Source of the DNA: CAYNST01 sp964546435
GTDB lineage: Bacteria; Pseudomonadota; Gammaproteobacteria; Pseudomonadales; Cellvibrionaceae
Direction: 5' to 3'
DNA: 64,000 nucleotides
Assembly (NCBI GenBank): GCA_964546435.1
Contig: CAZJKJ010000001.1
Location: 1-64,000, forward strand
Below the pieces are notes generated by a model. It saw nothing but the letters and a program-made list of their open reading frames with translations. It had not been told where the DNA came from and searched no databases. Numbering within the stretch: position 1 is the stretch's first letter; each line of letters opens with the position of its first letter. Of the stretch, positions 54,037 through 62,739 are shown one piece after another. Made by a program: the position numbers and the translations under genes.

Positions 54037-55311
54037 TTAAGATGCGGCCGCGGAAACTGATCCTGCCAGCACCTCATCGACGCTTTCAGACAACCGTCGC
54101 AAACCGTCCTTCAGGTTTTCTTCGCTGACGGTCAGAGGACACAGACATTTCACCACTTGTCCACGATTGCCGGACGTTTCAACAATCAGGTTCCGGGTGA
54201 ATGCACTCTGACTGATCTGGCTCGCCACTTCTCCCGAGGGACACGCAATCCCCTGCATCAAGCCTTTCCCCTTGACCCGAAACTTGGTCTGCCCGTGACG
54301 GTCTGCAATCGCTCTCAAACTCTTCTGAACAATGGCCGCCTTGTTACGGACTGAGTCGGCAAAATCATTATTGTGCCAATACTTTTCTATTGCTGCGGCA
54401 GCGGTGATAAACGCGTGATTATTGCCCCGGAATGTTCCGTTGTGCTCTCCCGGCTCCCAGATATCCAGTTCGGGCGACAGCAATACCACAGCCATCGGCA
54501 AACCAAAGCCGCTCAATGACTTTGACAGCGTTATCAAGTCAGGCTTGATGCCACTGCTTTCAAAACTGAAAAAGTGACCAGTACGGCCGCAACCCGATTG
54601 AATGTCATCAACAATGAGCAACATATCGTGCTTGCGACATATCTTCTCCAACCCTCGCAGCCAGCTATCCTGCGCTACGTTCAAACCTCCTTCGCCCTGA
54701 ACGGTTTCGACGATAACGGCCGCCGGTTTATCCAGACCGCTGGATGGATCATCCAGTTGTTTTTCAAAAAATTTGAGCGTATCAACGTCCTGACCGTAGT
54801 AGCCACAAAACGGCATTCTGCTGACGCCGCCCAGATCGATAGCGGCCCCTTTTCGGTGGTGCTGATTACCAGTCGCCGCCACGGCTCCAAGCGAGACGCC
54901 GTGAAAGCCATTGGTAAAAGCGACGACATTCGTACGTCTCTTGACTTTACGAGCCAGCTTTAGCGCCGCCTCTACTGCATTGGTACCCGTGGGGCCCGTA
55001 AACTGCACTTTATAATTCAGATCTCTCGGTTCGAGAATATTGCGGCGAAACACTTCCAGAAAATCAGCCTTCGCTTGCGTATGCATGTCGAGACCGTGGG
55101 TCACGCCATCTTCTGAGATGTAGTTCAGCAGCGGCCCTTTCAGCTCGGGGTTGTTGTGACCGTAATTGAGCGACCCGGCGCCGGCCAGAAAATCCAGATA
55201 ACGATTCCCGTCCTGGTCATACAGGAAATCACCGGAGGCTTTAGTGAAAGTGACGGGAAAAGATCGTGCATATACCATCACATTGGATTCTGTCTCTTGA
55301 AAAATCGTCAT
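54037..55311 (-). CDS. ectB: Diaminobutyrate--2-oxoglutarate aminotransferase
   Basis: PLP-dependent class III aminotransferase that makes L-2,4-diaminobutyrate from aspartate semialdehyde, the first committed ectoine step. It has 424 residues from the ATG at 55311 (MTIFQETESNVMVYARSFPV); the frame extends to 55353. The PLP lysine is K264 in TLSKSLSGFGLPMA. YLDFLAGAGSLNYGHNNP, FTGPTGTNAVEAALKLAR and IVDDIQSGCGRTG are typical. It lies 54 bases after ectA in one operon. Confidence 0.96.
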   Translation of the reverse strand: MTIFQETESNVMVYARSFPVTFTKASGDFLYDQDGNRYLDFLAGAGSLNYGHNNPELKGPLLNYISEDGVTHGLDMHTQAKADFLEVFRRNILEPRDLNYKVQFTGPTGTNAVEAALKLARKVKRRTNVVAFTNGFHGVSLGAVAATGNQHHRKGAAIDLGGVSRMPFCGYYGQDVDTLKFFEKQLDDPSSGLDKPAAVIVETVQGEGGLNVAQDSWLRGLEKICRKHDMLLIVDDIQSGCGRTGHFFSFESSGIKPDLITLSKSLSGFGLPMAVVLLSPELDIWEPGEHNGTFRGNNHAFITAAAAIEKYWHNNDFADSVRNKAAIVQKSLRAIADRHGQTKFRVKGKGLMQGIACPSGEVASQISQSAFTRNLIVETSGNRGQVVKCLCPLTVSEENLKDGLRRLSESVDEVLAGSVSAAAS

Positions 55312-55365
55312 CGATTTCTCCTGGATTGAGGATGAATGGGATTGAAGGTGCACCGAACAAATCAG

Positions 55366-55905
55366 CTAATAGGAGATTGGGCCGATTCGGTACAGGATTT
55401 CACTGTCGTGACGACCACCAAAATGTTTGTCACGATCAAAGAGAAGGGATTTGGACATTCCGACGGCGTGATCTTTTACGAACCGTTCGAACACAGAAGA
55501 GGATGCCTTGTTGGTTGCCGTAACTGTCGTCTCGATAAAGCGCGGCTTATGACGCTGCACCAGCTGATTCAACATCGTACCGGGCAACCCGATTCCACGA
55601 CATTCGGGTGTTACCGCCATCTGCCAAATGAAAAGCACGTCAGATGTGTGAGGTTTGATATAGCCGGTCATGAATGCAACCAGCCCCCCTTCCAGCTCAA
55701 CGACAACACTCGTGTCTGCAAAGTGCGAGCATTGCAGAAGGTTGCAGTAAAGAGAGTTGGGATCGAGTGGCGGGTTGTCTTCAACCATCTTGTGGACCGA
55801 GGGCGCGTCTTCCGGGACGGCTTGGCGCAACAGGAATTTTCTGGAATCCGCATCATGCGAATATTGCTTAGAGCTCGATACATCGAAAACACTTATACTT
55901 GCCAT
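55366..55905 (-). CDS. ectA: L-2,4-diaminobutyrate acetyltransferase
   Basis: GNAT-fold enzyme that acetylates diaminobutyrate at the gamma-amino group, the second step of ectoine synthesis. It has 179 residues. RQAVPEDAPSVHKMVEDNPPLDPNSLYCNLLQCSHFADTSVV (in pieces), LFIWQMAVTPECRGIGLPGTMLNQL and ETTVTATNKASSSVFERF are family signatures. It is first in ectABC. The start ATG at 55905 lacks a strong ribosome site. A possible promoter on the minus strand has TTGGAT and CATAAT separated by 18 bases, near 55938-55967. Confidence 0.95.
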   Translation of the reverse strand: MASISVFDVSSSKQYSHDADSRKFLLRQAVPEDAPSVHKMVEDNPPLDPNSLYCNLLQCSHFADTSVVVELEGGLVAFMTGYIKPHTSDVLFIWQMAVTPECRGIGLPGTMLNQLVQRHKPRFIETTVTATNKASSSVFERFVKDHAVGMSKSLLFDRDKHFGGRHDSEILYRIGPISY

Positions 55906-56155
55906 ATTCTATTGGTACGTCTGCGTAACTTGTCGCCATTATGAACCAAATTCCTCTCATAATCCAACGTAAGCGCCCAATTTTAGACCAGCCAAGAAAC
56001 TCTTTTAAATAAAATCAAGGGCTTTTCGGTGAAAATTTCCGCGCAATATACTTTGATGTCTAAGCATTATTTGTGGGTCTTCACAGCTTCGGCATCAAAT
56101 TTTTACGGACGGACAACATCCAAATACAATCGCACCTCGACAGTGAGAGGCATCA

Positions 56156-56668
56156 ATGCTGATGGCAGACATAAATGAAGTACTTACCGCCTTGCGACGC
56201 ATCATCAGAGCGGCAGACATTCACTCGAAACGCCTGACCAAAACTGCGGGGCTGACCGCACCTCAACTCTTGCTCATGCAGGCGATAGAGGCGAGCACCG
56301 AGGATGCCACCATCGGCAAGCTGGCCAAACAGATCAGTTTGAGTCAAGCCACCGTCACCAATATCATTGACCGGCTCGAAACCCGCGGACTGGTCACTCG
56401 GGTACGTTCGCAAAACGACAAACGCTTCGTGTGGCTGAATTTGACCGCCAAGGGAAAAGTGACGCTCAAGGGTGCTCCTACCCCTCTGCAAAAGCATTTT
56501 GTTGAACGCTTTGATCATCTGGAAGACTGGGAGAAAAGCATGATTCTTTCCAGCTTGCAGCGCCTGGCCGCAATGATGGATGCGCACGAGATCGATGCTT
56601 CTCCGTTTCTCGACGTGGGGGATCTCGATAGAGAAGATGGTCACAAAGACACCAAACCGGATGGCTAG
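56156..56668 (+). CDS. MarR-family regulator, EctR-like
   Basis: A 170-residue winged-helix regulator, transcribed divergently from ectABC with 250 bases between. The MarR fold is clear: LTAPQLLLMQAIEAS, IGKLAKQISLSQATVTNIIDRLETRGLVTR (recognition helix) and SQNDKRFVWLNLTAKGK (wing). MarR-type EctR proteins repress ectABC in methylotrophs and halophiles; the divergent position here supports the same role. The first ATG (56156) follows GAGAGG; a second lies two codons on. Confidence 0.85.
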   Translation: MLMADINEVLTALRRIIRAADIHSKRLTKTAGLTAPQLLLMQAIEASTEDATIGKLAKQISLSQATVTNIIDRLETRGLVTRVRSQNDKRFVWLNLTAKGKVTLKGAPTPLQKHFVERFDHLEDWEKSMILSSLQRLAAMMDAHEIDASPFLDVGDLDREDGHKDTKPDG

Positions 56669-57073
56669 CGCCCCCACCTAAGCTGGTCCAGAACGCGGCG
56701 ATTATGGACGTCCCGCTGCGCACTACCGTGTGTGTCCTGTTTATCTCCTCGAACGTGGATGTCCTGTTTATCTCCTCGAACGTGGATGTCCCGGTTATCT
56801 CCCCGAACATGGATGTCCCGGTTATCTCCCCGAACATGGATGTCCCGGTTATCTCCCCGAACATGGATGTCCCGGTTATCTCCCCGAACGTGGATGTCCC
56901 GGTTCTCTCCCCGAACATGGGTGTCCCGGTTATTTCTCCCTCGAACGTGGATGTCCCGTTTGACCCTCCCGCGGACAGGACAATGAAAGGACGTCGAAAT
57001 ACGCCCATACATATTGATCCGAAGTCAGAGCTGGTCTTAAACTCGCGCCTTCACCCGCAGGAATCGAAACCGC
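56669..57073. other. 405-bp intergenic region dominated by a tandem array
   Basis: This lies between ectR and the DUF418 gene. Most of it is the 27-bp tandem array at 56724-56969. Frames on both strands are open only because the 27-base period keeps them open. Confidence 0.7.
56724..56969 (+). repeat. Array C: nine 27-bp tandem repeats
   Basis: Units start at 56724, 56751, 56778, 56805, 56832, 56859, 56886, 56913 (30 bases) and 56943. The consensus is GAAC(A/G)TGGATGTCCCGG followed by TTATCTCCCC, and the three middle units are identical. The core TGGATGTCCCGGTTA is the same family as the copies ahead of the RAYT gene. The near-perfect tandem structure suggests recent amplification. Confidence 0.9.
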
Positions 57074-58288
57074 ATGAGCGCGAATGAAGAACAACGGATT
57101 GATGCCATCGACGCTCTGCGTGGGCTCGCTCTGGGCGGCATTGTGGTTGCGCATATGTACGAACAGTTCATCTCCGCGCCCCGCCCTCCTTCCCTGTGGC
57201 TGGTTGAGCCGACGCTGGTCGATCAGATAATCTCCCTGTGCATAAACCTGTTGGTCTACAGCAAGTTTTATACGATTTTCTCGATCCTGTTTGGCGTCAG
57301 CTTTGCCATCATGATGGACAACGCCGCACAGCGGGGTGAGTCTTTTGGTGGCCGGTTTCTGTGGCGGCTCATCCTTCTTGGTGTGATCGGTTTCTTTCAC
57401 GCGCTTTTATATCGTGGCGACATCCTGACGGTGTATGTCTCCATTGGGATTCTGCTGCCACTGCTCTATCGCCTGCCGGACAAATGGCTGTTGCTTCTCT
57501 GCCTGCCGATTTTCCTCGGCGTCGGGCGTTATCTGTTTTTCGGAATCACCGGCGCGGCCACGCTGTTACCTGAGTTGCCCATGCCCGATGCGGGCAGTGT
57601 CGCCCGGTACGTGGAGCTGCTGCGGCACGGATCATTTATTGAGGTGGTCCGGGAGAATTTCGTCACCGGTTTCGCGCACAAGTTTGATTTTCAGGTAGCG
57701 GCGATTGGCCGTCAGTATCTGACCCTGGCGTATTTCCTTGTCGGTTTGTGGCTGTACCGGTCCGGCTTTCTGCGCAGGTTGACAGACTCCGCCGTCACCT
57801 CATTGAAAAAGATTTTCTGGTGGTCCCTGGGCGCGACGATCCTGTTGCACGGGGCGACCTTGCTTGTATTCATGAATCTTCCCCAACCATTTCAGATGGC
57901 GTCCTGGAACTTCATGTTTTCCATGACGGTGTATGATCTGGCAAGTCTTGCAGCCACTGTGACCATCGCGAGCGGCTTCCTGTGGTGGTATCTGAGCCGG
58001 CGCGACAACCGGCCCAACGGACTGTGCAGTTACGGACGCACTGCCCTGAGCAATTACGTCCTGCAAACCCTGATTGGCACTTTCATCTTCTTTGGCTGGG
58101 GACTGGGACTCGTCGGGAAACTGCACGACTGGCAGACATTTTTGCTCAGCGCGATGATTATCATTGTGCAGATCCGGTTGAGCCAATGGTGGCTTGCGCG
58201 CTTCAAGTACGGGCCGCTGGAATGGCTCTGGCGCTCGGCCACTTATTTGCGTTGGGCCCGATTTCGACGCGAACTCCAGGCGTGTTGA
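57074..58288 (+). CDS. DUF418 family membrane protein
   Basis: A 404-residue inner-membrane protein with about ten helices. The start RIDAIDALRGLALGGIVVAHM is the usual DUF418/acyltransferase-like opening. FYTIFSILFGVSFAIMMDNAAQRG, FLWRLILLGVIGFFHALLYRGDILTVY and the C-terminal GRTALSNYVLQTLIGTFIFFGWGLGL with QWWLARFKYGPLEWLWRSATY are diagnostic of the family. The function is unknown, with a possible role in modifying envelope molecules. It lies just after the tandem array. A small frame overlaps its stop. Confidence 0.92.
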   Translation: MSANEEQRIDAIDALRGLALGGIVVAHMYEQFISAPRPPSLWLVEPTLVDQIISLCINLLVYSKFYTIFSILFGVSFAIMMDNAAQRGESFGGRFLWRLILLGVIGFFHALLYRGDILTVYVSIGILLPLLYRLPDKWLLLLCLPIFLGVGRYLFFGITGAATLLPELPMPDAGSVARYVELLRHGSFIEVVRENFVTGFAHKFDFQVAAIGRQYLTLAYFLVGLWLYRSGFLRRLTDSAVTSLKKIFWWSLGATILLHGATLLVFMNLPQPFQMASWNFMFSMTVYDLASLAATVTIASGFLWWYLSRRDNRPNGLCSYGRTALSNYVLQTLIGTFIFFGWGLGLVGKLHDWQTFLLSAMIIIVQIRLSQWWLARFKYGPLEWLWRSATYLRWARFRRELQAC

Positions 58289-58551
58289 CCGCCATTGACG
58301 CCCCGGACCAAAAGCTCCGAGTCCCTATCGGACTGACCGCAATCGTGCTGCTGGGCGCCATTGTTGCCGCCCTTGCCGGATGGCTGCCATGGGCCAATCT
58401 GGTACTTCTGGTACTGTTGGCCGGGTTGCTGGTCGCGCTCGGCGACCGGCGCATGGGAGTTGACGGCATAGTTTTTTCGATGACGGCCCCCTATATCGTG
58501 TTCACTCATTACCCAAACCATAAATCGCATCGCGCACTGCCGGTCCGATGA
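58282..58551 (+). CDS. Possible small two-helix membrane protein
   Basis: An 89-residue frame starting at a GTG that overlaps the stop of the DUF418 gene (GTGTTGA), which would couple translation. It contains two strongly hydrophobic segments (VPIGLTAIVLLGAIVAALAGW and LVLLVLLAGLLVALG). Its last 50 bases overlap the end of the opposing MMPL gene. I do not recognise it. The hydrophobic pattern and coupling favour a gene, but it could be a chance frame. Confidence 0.45.
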   Translation: MLTAIDAPDQKLRVPIGLTAIVLLGAIVAALAGWLPWANLVLLVLLAGLLVALGDRRMGVDGIVFSMTAPYIVFTHYPNHKSHRALPVR

Positions 58552-60901
58552 TGGCCGCCAGGACCCAGTTCATCACACTCCCCATCAACAGCGTCGCGCC
58601 GAATGCCCGCACCATGGGCATGGTGCTCAAGATGAGCAATCCGAATGACAGAGCACTTGTAATCGCCGACAGGAAGATCGCCCTCCGGCAGCTGTCATCC
58701 GAGGATTCCGGCTGGCTTGCGAAAATCCCGTAATCCATCCCCAGCCCGAGAATCAGAAAACATCCAAATATGTGGAAGACGTTGATGGAGACGTTGAAGA
58801 AGGCAAGCACTGCCAGGGCTGTTGCCGTTGCGAGCAATGGAATGCTCACCAGCAATAATGCCTGCAATTGCCGGAAATACAGCCACATCAGCGCCAGCAC
58901 GGCCAGATAGGCCGATCCCAGCAACTTGATCGCAGATGCCTGCAGTTGCTTCAGAATCACCGACAACGTGGCAACCTTGTCAATCCAGACGACGCCTTCG
59001 ACGGGTGCGGCGGCCGCCCGCAAGGCATTGACATCGGCTATCCCCCGCAGCACAACCATACTGGCAACCGACCCGTCGATCTTGCCGAGCCAAAGCATCT
59101 GCTGGTCGGGGCGGGCCACCGACAGCCACTCGCGCAACCGCAAACTCTGGGTGCGCGCGCGGGTGAACTGTCGCTGCATGCTGTCAATCGTCGCCTCATC
59201 AAAGCCCAGAGTCCGCATGAATTGTTCGGCGAGTGCGTTATTTTTATAAACGCGGTCATTGAGCAGGGAATAATTGCGCCACTGAGTCTGGCGCGAAGGA
59301 ACTATCTGCGTCAATGCGGAATAGCCGCTGAGCGCGTTTGCTTCCACAAGCGGATTCAGCGCGGTTTCACTAAACCGCTCCTCTTTCTGCAGCAGTGCCT
59401 CCTCGGATTCCGCCCGAATCAAAAAGAACTGATTGGGACCCACGCCCTGCAGCAACTTTTGCAGTGTCTCCTCTGAATGCACCAGCGCAGTTGACGGCTT
59501 GTAGAGCACCCGCACGTCATCACTCAGGCGAAGCTGCGACAGCGCCAGGCCGAGGATAACGGCCAGTACCGGTATGCCCCACCAGAACCACCGGTGCCTG
59601 CGAAGGCTGCGCAATGCTTCCCAGGGCACCAGGGTCAGCCAGAGGATCACGGCCGTGGGGTGTGGCAAGGGCGTCCTGAGTGCGATCGGGAATACCGTAA
59701 TGACAAACAACCAGGCGGCGGCCAGCCCGATCATTGAAAAGCTGGCAATCTGCTGAAGCCCCGGCAGGTTTGCCTGCAACAGGCATCCGTAGCCGAGCAG
59801 CGTCGTGATCAGACCCAGAGCGAGCGCGCCAATCAGACCATCCAGGATGTGCTTGCGCTGGAAGGCGGACCGGTGCGTCATCTTCGCCTGGTGGCGACAC
59901 AGATAGTGCACCGAGTAATCCACAGCGACACCGATCAGGCTCGCGCCGAATACCAGCGTCATCAAGTGCAGATACCCGAAGATGACATGGTTGAACACCA
60001 CCGCCACCAGACTTCCAAACGCCACCGAAGCCACTCCCAGCAGCAGTGGTTTGAGGCGGCGAAATGTCAGCAGATAAAGAATCAGGATGCCGAAACTGGA
60101 ACACAAGCTGATGATAACTACGTCCCGCTTGGCCGCTGCCGACGCTTCAGCAGCGTGAAATACGGCACCTGAGAGCAACAGCTCCGCATCCACCGCTTCC
60201 TGCAACAGGCGCTGGCGCCGATCCTCCACCCAGGCGCGCACCTTGTCATGGGTGTGCAGGCTGAACGACGGAATGGTCAGCTGCGCCCCCACGATGACGT
60301 AGCTGAATCCGCCATGATCGATGCGCAGGCGGTTACCCACCATCTCCCCCGGCAATACCGGCTGCAACCGTTTGGCAAATTCGCTGTGGAGCGCCAGTGG
60401 ATCCTCGTGCGGGTCCAGCGCAGTAATGGCGGACAGGCCCAGCAGGGCCGCCTGCGCCCGGTGGCGGATTTCCTGTAAGTCACCCGCCTCCAGTTGTGCC
60501 CGCTGGGCGGGCGTCAACAACTGGAACCGGTGGTCTTGCAACAAATGGCGCTGATCGTCGACAGCCTGCAACTGTTCCGTTTCCAGCAGCCGCATAAAAC
60601 CGCTGTCGTCAATGCCGGTCACGACCAGATCCGCTGCTCGGGTTGCCTGGTCCCGGTCAGGTCCGCGCACCGCGATCACCAGGCGGTTGCCGAACCACTC
60701 CGCCAGACGCTCATCCGCCTTGTCGGCAAAGGGATCATCGCGCTGCACCGGGAACAGGGCGCGCAGATCAGCCTCGACCGACATGCCCTCCCGCCACTGA
60801 TGGACCAGCAACGCCAGACAGCAGATCGTAATGATCGCGGTGAACGTCGATGCCCCGCGATACCAGGCCGGTAACATGGTGTGTGACACGATCGGTGGCA
60901 C
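58502..60901 (-). CDS. MMPL/RND-superfamily exporter
   Basis: A 799-residue inner-membrane exporter with two repeated halves, each one helix, a large periplasmic domain, then five helices. MTLVFGASLIGVAVDYSVHYLCR in the first half and FGCFLILGLGMDYGIFASQ in the second carry the GxxxDY proton-relay motif of MMPL proteins. Such transporters often export lipids or polyene/fatty acyl products. GTG start at 60901, just after the stop of an upstream frame; ATG at 60877 is the alternative. The neighbours do not reveal a substrate. Confidence 0.85.
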   Translation of the reverse strand: MPPIVSHTMLPAWYRGASTFTAIITICCLALLVHQWREGMSVEADLRALFPVQRDDPFADKADERLAEWFGNRLVIAVRGPDRDQATRAADLVVTGIDDSGFMRLLETEQLQAVDDQRHLLQDHRFQLLTPAQRAQLEAGDLQEIRHRAQAALLGLSAITALDPHEDPLALHSEFAKRLQPVLPGEMVGNRLRIDHGGFSYVIVGAQLTIPSFSLHTHDKVRAWVEDRRQRLLQEAVDAELLLSGAVFHAAEASAAAKRDVVIISLCSSFGILILYLLTFRRLKPLLLGVASVAFGSLVAVVFNHVIFGYLHLMTLVFGASLIGVAVDYSVHYLCRHQAKMTHRSAFQRKHILDGLIGALALGLITTLLGYGCLLQANLPGLQQIASFSMIGLAAAWLFVITVFPIALRTPLPHPTAVILWLTLVPWEALRSLRRHRWFWWGIPVLAVILGLALSQLRLSDDVRVLYKPSTALVHSEETLQKLLQGVGPNQFFLIRAESEEALLQKEERFSETALNPLVEANALSGYSALTQIVPSRQTQWRNYSLLNDRVYKNNALAEQFMRTLGFDEATIDSMQRQFTRARTQSLRLREWLSVARPDQQMLWLGKIDGSVASMVVLRGIADVNALRAAAAPVEGVVWIDKVATLSVILKQLQASAIKLLGSAYLAVLALMWLYFRQLQALLLVSIPLLATATALAVLAFFNVSINVFHIFGCFLILGLGMDYGIFASQPESSDDSCRRAIFLSAITSALSFGLLILSTMPMVRAFGATLLMGSVMNWVLAAIIGPAVRDAIYGLGNE

Positions 60902-61210
60902 CTAGGGAGACACGGCGGGCCGGAAGCGCGCGCACTGGGTCGCGGCGTCCCGCAGGAAAAACGACCGGCACTGCTGCACCTTGGGACTGCCTTGCGGCAT
61001 TATCGCGCTGATAGTCATTGCCGTCGAATCTCCATTGGCGACGTCAAACGCTGAAATACGTTCCGGATAAAAAAGTCGAACCTGCCAATCATTGTGTCCG
61101 CCGTTGCTGGTGAAGCTGAATCCGAATCTTCTGCCTGTCCTTTGCCGACCTGCGTTCTCCACCGCTAGTAACGGCTGCGCAGCAACACCCCAAAGAGAGT
61201 TTAGTGTGCT
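60902..61210 (-). pseudogene. Possible truncated exported-protein remnant upstream of the MMPL gene
   Basis: A frame open from 61210 down to the TAG at 60902, which is followed at once by the MMPL start. The sequence (GRRFGFSFTSNGGHNDWQVRLFYPERISAFDV, MPQGSPKVQQCRSFFLRDAATQCARFRP, in pieces) is protein-like, with beta-strand character and two Cys. It has no plausible N-terminus, although a GTG at 61162 gives 86 residues. The repeat array begins 45 bases beyond. It may be the tail of a gene cut by the array, or a short real gene. Confidence 0.35.
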
Positions 61211-61254
61211 TCAACGTAATCCGCTGATTGTTCTCCGAGTCGCGGATAGATTGC

Positions 61255-61469
61255 ATGGATGTCCGGGTAACTCAATAGCGTGCGGTGGGTGTCCCGGTAG
61301 GTGTGCAGTGGGTGTCCCGGTAGATGCGCTGCGGNNNNNNNNNNNNNNNNNNNNNNNNNNNNNNNNNNNNNNNNNNNNNNNNNNNNNNNNNNNNNNNNNN
61401 NNNNNNNNNNNNNNNNNNNNNNNNNNNNNNNNNNGGGTGTCCCGGTAAGTGCAATGGATGTCCGGGTAG
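61255..61469 (+). repeat. Array D: repeat-family array containing an assembly gap
   Basis: Copies lie at 61255-61270, 61285-61299, 61308-61323, 61435-61448 (first bases lost) and 61454-61468, with the core TGGGTGTCCCGGTA or TGGATGTCCGGGTA. The 100-N gap falls inside the array, so more copies are probably missing. Confidence 0.8.
61335..61434. other. Assembly gap (100 N) within the repeat array
   Basis: A fixed-length gap flanked on both sides by the same repeat family. The true copy number is unknown. Confidence 0.9.
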
Positions 61470-61844
61470 TTTGGACGAAAAATTTCCCTGAAATACGCCG
61501 TGGTATCAGCCAGAATTGACTGGTCTCGATCGGCACAATCGATCCACAACCAGATCCGGGGTTGCTACCCCTGGAGCCCCCGCACGACCCGGCACCGGCA
61601 ACAGATTCTTCAGATACTGGAGGCGCAACCGGTCCGCGTATATCAGCCATGCCACGAACCGGGCAAGGTGATTTACCGGACCGGCATGCAAATGGTGGTC
61701 ACCACCGGGAGTGAAAGCGAGGGATTGCTGATCCGGGATTTGAGCACTGTAAACTGCTTTGGCAAGCTTAACGCCAAACTCTACCTGGTCCGCCACATTC
61801 ATGTGGGCGATTCCCTTGAGTAAATAATTCCGCATTGCGGCCGG
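61470..61844. other. 375-bp region without a convincing gene
   Basis: Both strands have frames of about 107-109 codons (61500-61823 plus, 61506-61835 minus). Neither shows a signal, motif or ribosome site that decides between them. It may hold the end of a gene eroded by the neighbouring array. Confidence 0.4.
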
Positions 61845-62684
61845 TCAGAAGTCCTGATCAGCCCACAGGTTTAGCAGAAACTCGCCATAACGCGCTCCGG
61901 TCTGCTGCAGATAGAGACCAAAGTTGTGACCCACTCCCGGCAGCACGATACGCTCATGTTTCACGGCGTTCTCTGCAAAAACACCTTCGAGAGCGGCGAA
62001 GGTATCCGGCCTGTCATGCTCGCCATTGATCATGAGGGCGAAAAATCCGTTGCCTTTGAGACGCCCGGCATTGGTGGCAGCATCTTCGAGCAACTTGAAA
62101 TCTTTGTACCACATGCCGCCCCCCCAGCTGACCGCACCGCCAAACAGGTCCGGGTGACGGATGGGCAGACGGATGGCACCGGCACCGCCCATCGAAAAGC
62201 CCGACAGAAGCCGCGCCTGGGGCCGGGCGATGGTCCGGTAATGCTGATCGATATAGGGAATCAGTTCTTCGATGATCATGGGTTCGACTTTCCCCTGATA
62301 CTGGGAAAGTCCACCATTGGGGAACACGATAACAGGTTGAGGCAGATCGTGTTTTGCCACTATGGCGTCGACATAACCGGCAAAGCCGGCCACATCTGAA
62401 CTCTCATTACCTCCCATGCCGTGGAGAAAATAGATCACCGGATAGCGACGCGTTTCCTGTTTGTATCGCGGCGGCAGCTTTATGGTGATCCCCACCGGAT
62501 GCCCTAGATGCCGGCTGTCCAGCGCCATGTGGACGGTATGGGGCGGCAATTTTTCGGGTTTGTTGACCCACACGACCGGTTCCGCCGTTGGCGGTGATTT
62601 TTTACAGCCGGTTCCGGCAATCAACAGGAGTACCCCGACCAGAGTCGTCATGAGGCGATAAAAAAAAGTCCGGAGGCTATTCAT
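61845..62684 (-). CDS. Putative esterase lipoprotein (esterase D-like fold)
   Basis: A 279-residue lipoprotein from the ATG at 62684 (MNSLRTFFYRL; lipobox IAGTGC); the frame extends to 62825. It belongs to the alpha/beta-hydrolase putative esterase family: VIYFLHGMGGNESSDVAGF, IVFPNGGLSQYQG and the nucleophile motif LLSGFSMGGAGAIRLPIRHPDLFGG. The catalytic Asp (MINGEHDRPD) and His (PGVGHNFGLY) are visible. It is probably envelope-bound and acts on acyl or glycan esters. It follows the acetyltransferase gene on the same strand by 55 bases. Confidence 0.85.
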   Translation of the reverse strand: MNSLRTFFYRLMTTLVGVLLLIAGTGCKKSPPTAEPVVWVNKPEKLPPHTVHMALDSRHLGHPVGITIKLPPRYKQETRRYPVIYFLHGMGGNESSDVAGFAGYVDAIVAKHDLPQPVIVFPNGGLSQYQGKVEPMIIEELIPYIDQHYRTIARPQARLLSGFSMGGAGAIRLPIRHPDLFGGAVSWGGGMWYKDFKLLEDAATNAGRLKGNGFFALMINGEHDRPDTFAALEGVFAENAVKHERIVLPGVGHNFGLYLQQTGARYGEFLLNLWADQDF

Positions 62685-62739
62685 AGGGTCACGGTTACTG
62701 AATGCAGAACGGTTGGAGTTTCGGGGCGCAGGGAACCTT

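Noticed and set aside
56704..57087. Open frame encoding a NMDVPVISP repeat protein, and the opposite-strand frame encoding DIHVRGDNR repeats
   Set aside because: Both are open only because the 27-bp DNA repeat keeps the frame. No start signal or non-repeat domain supports translation, and the same DNA repeat occurs in non-coding sites.
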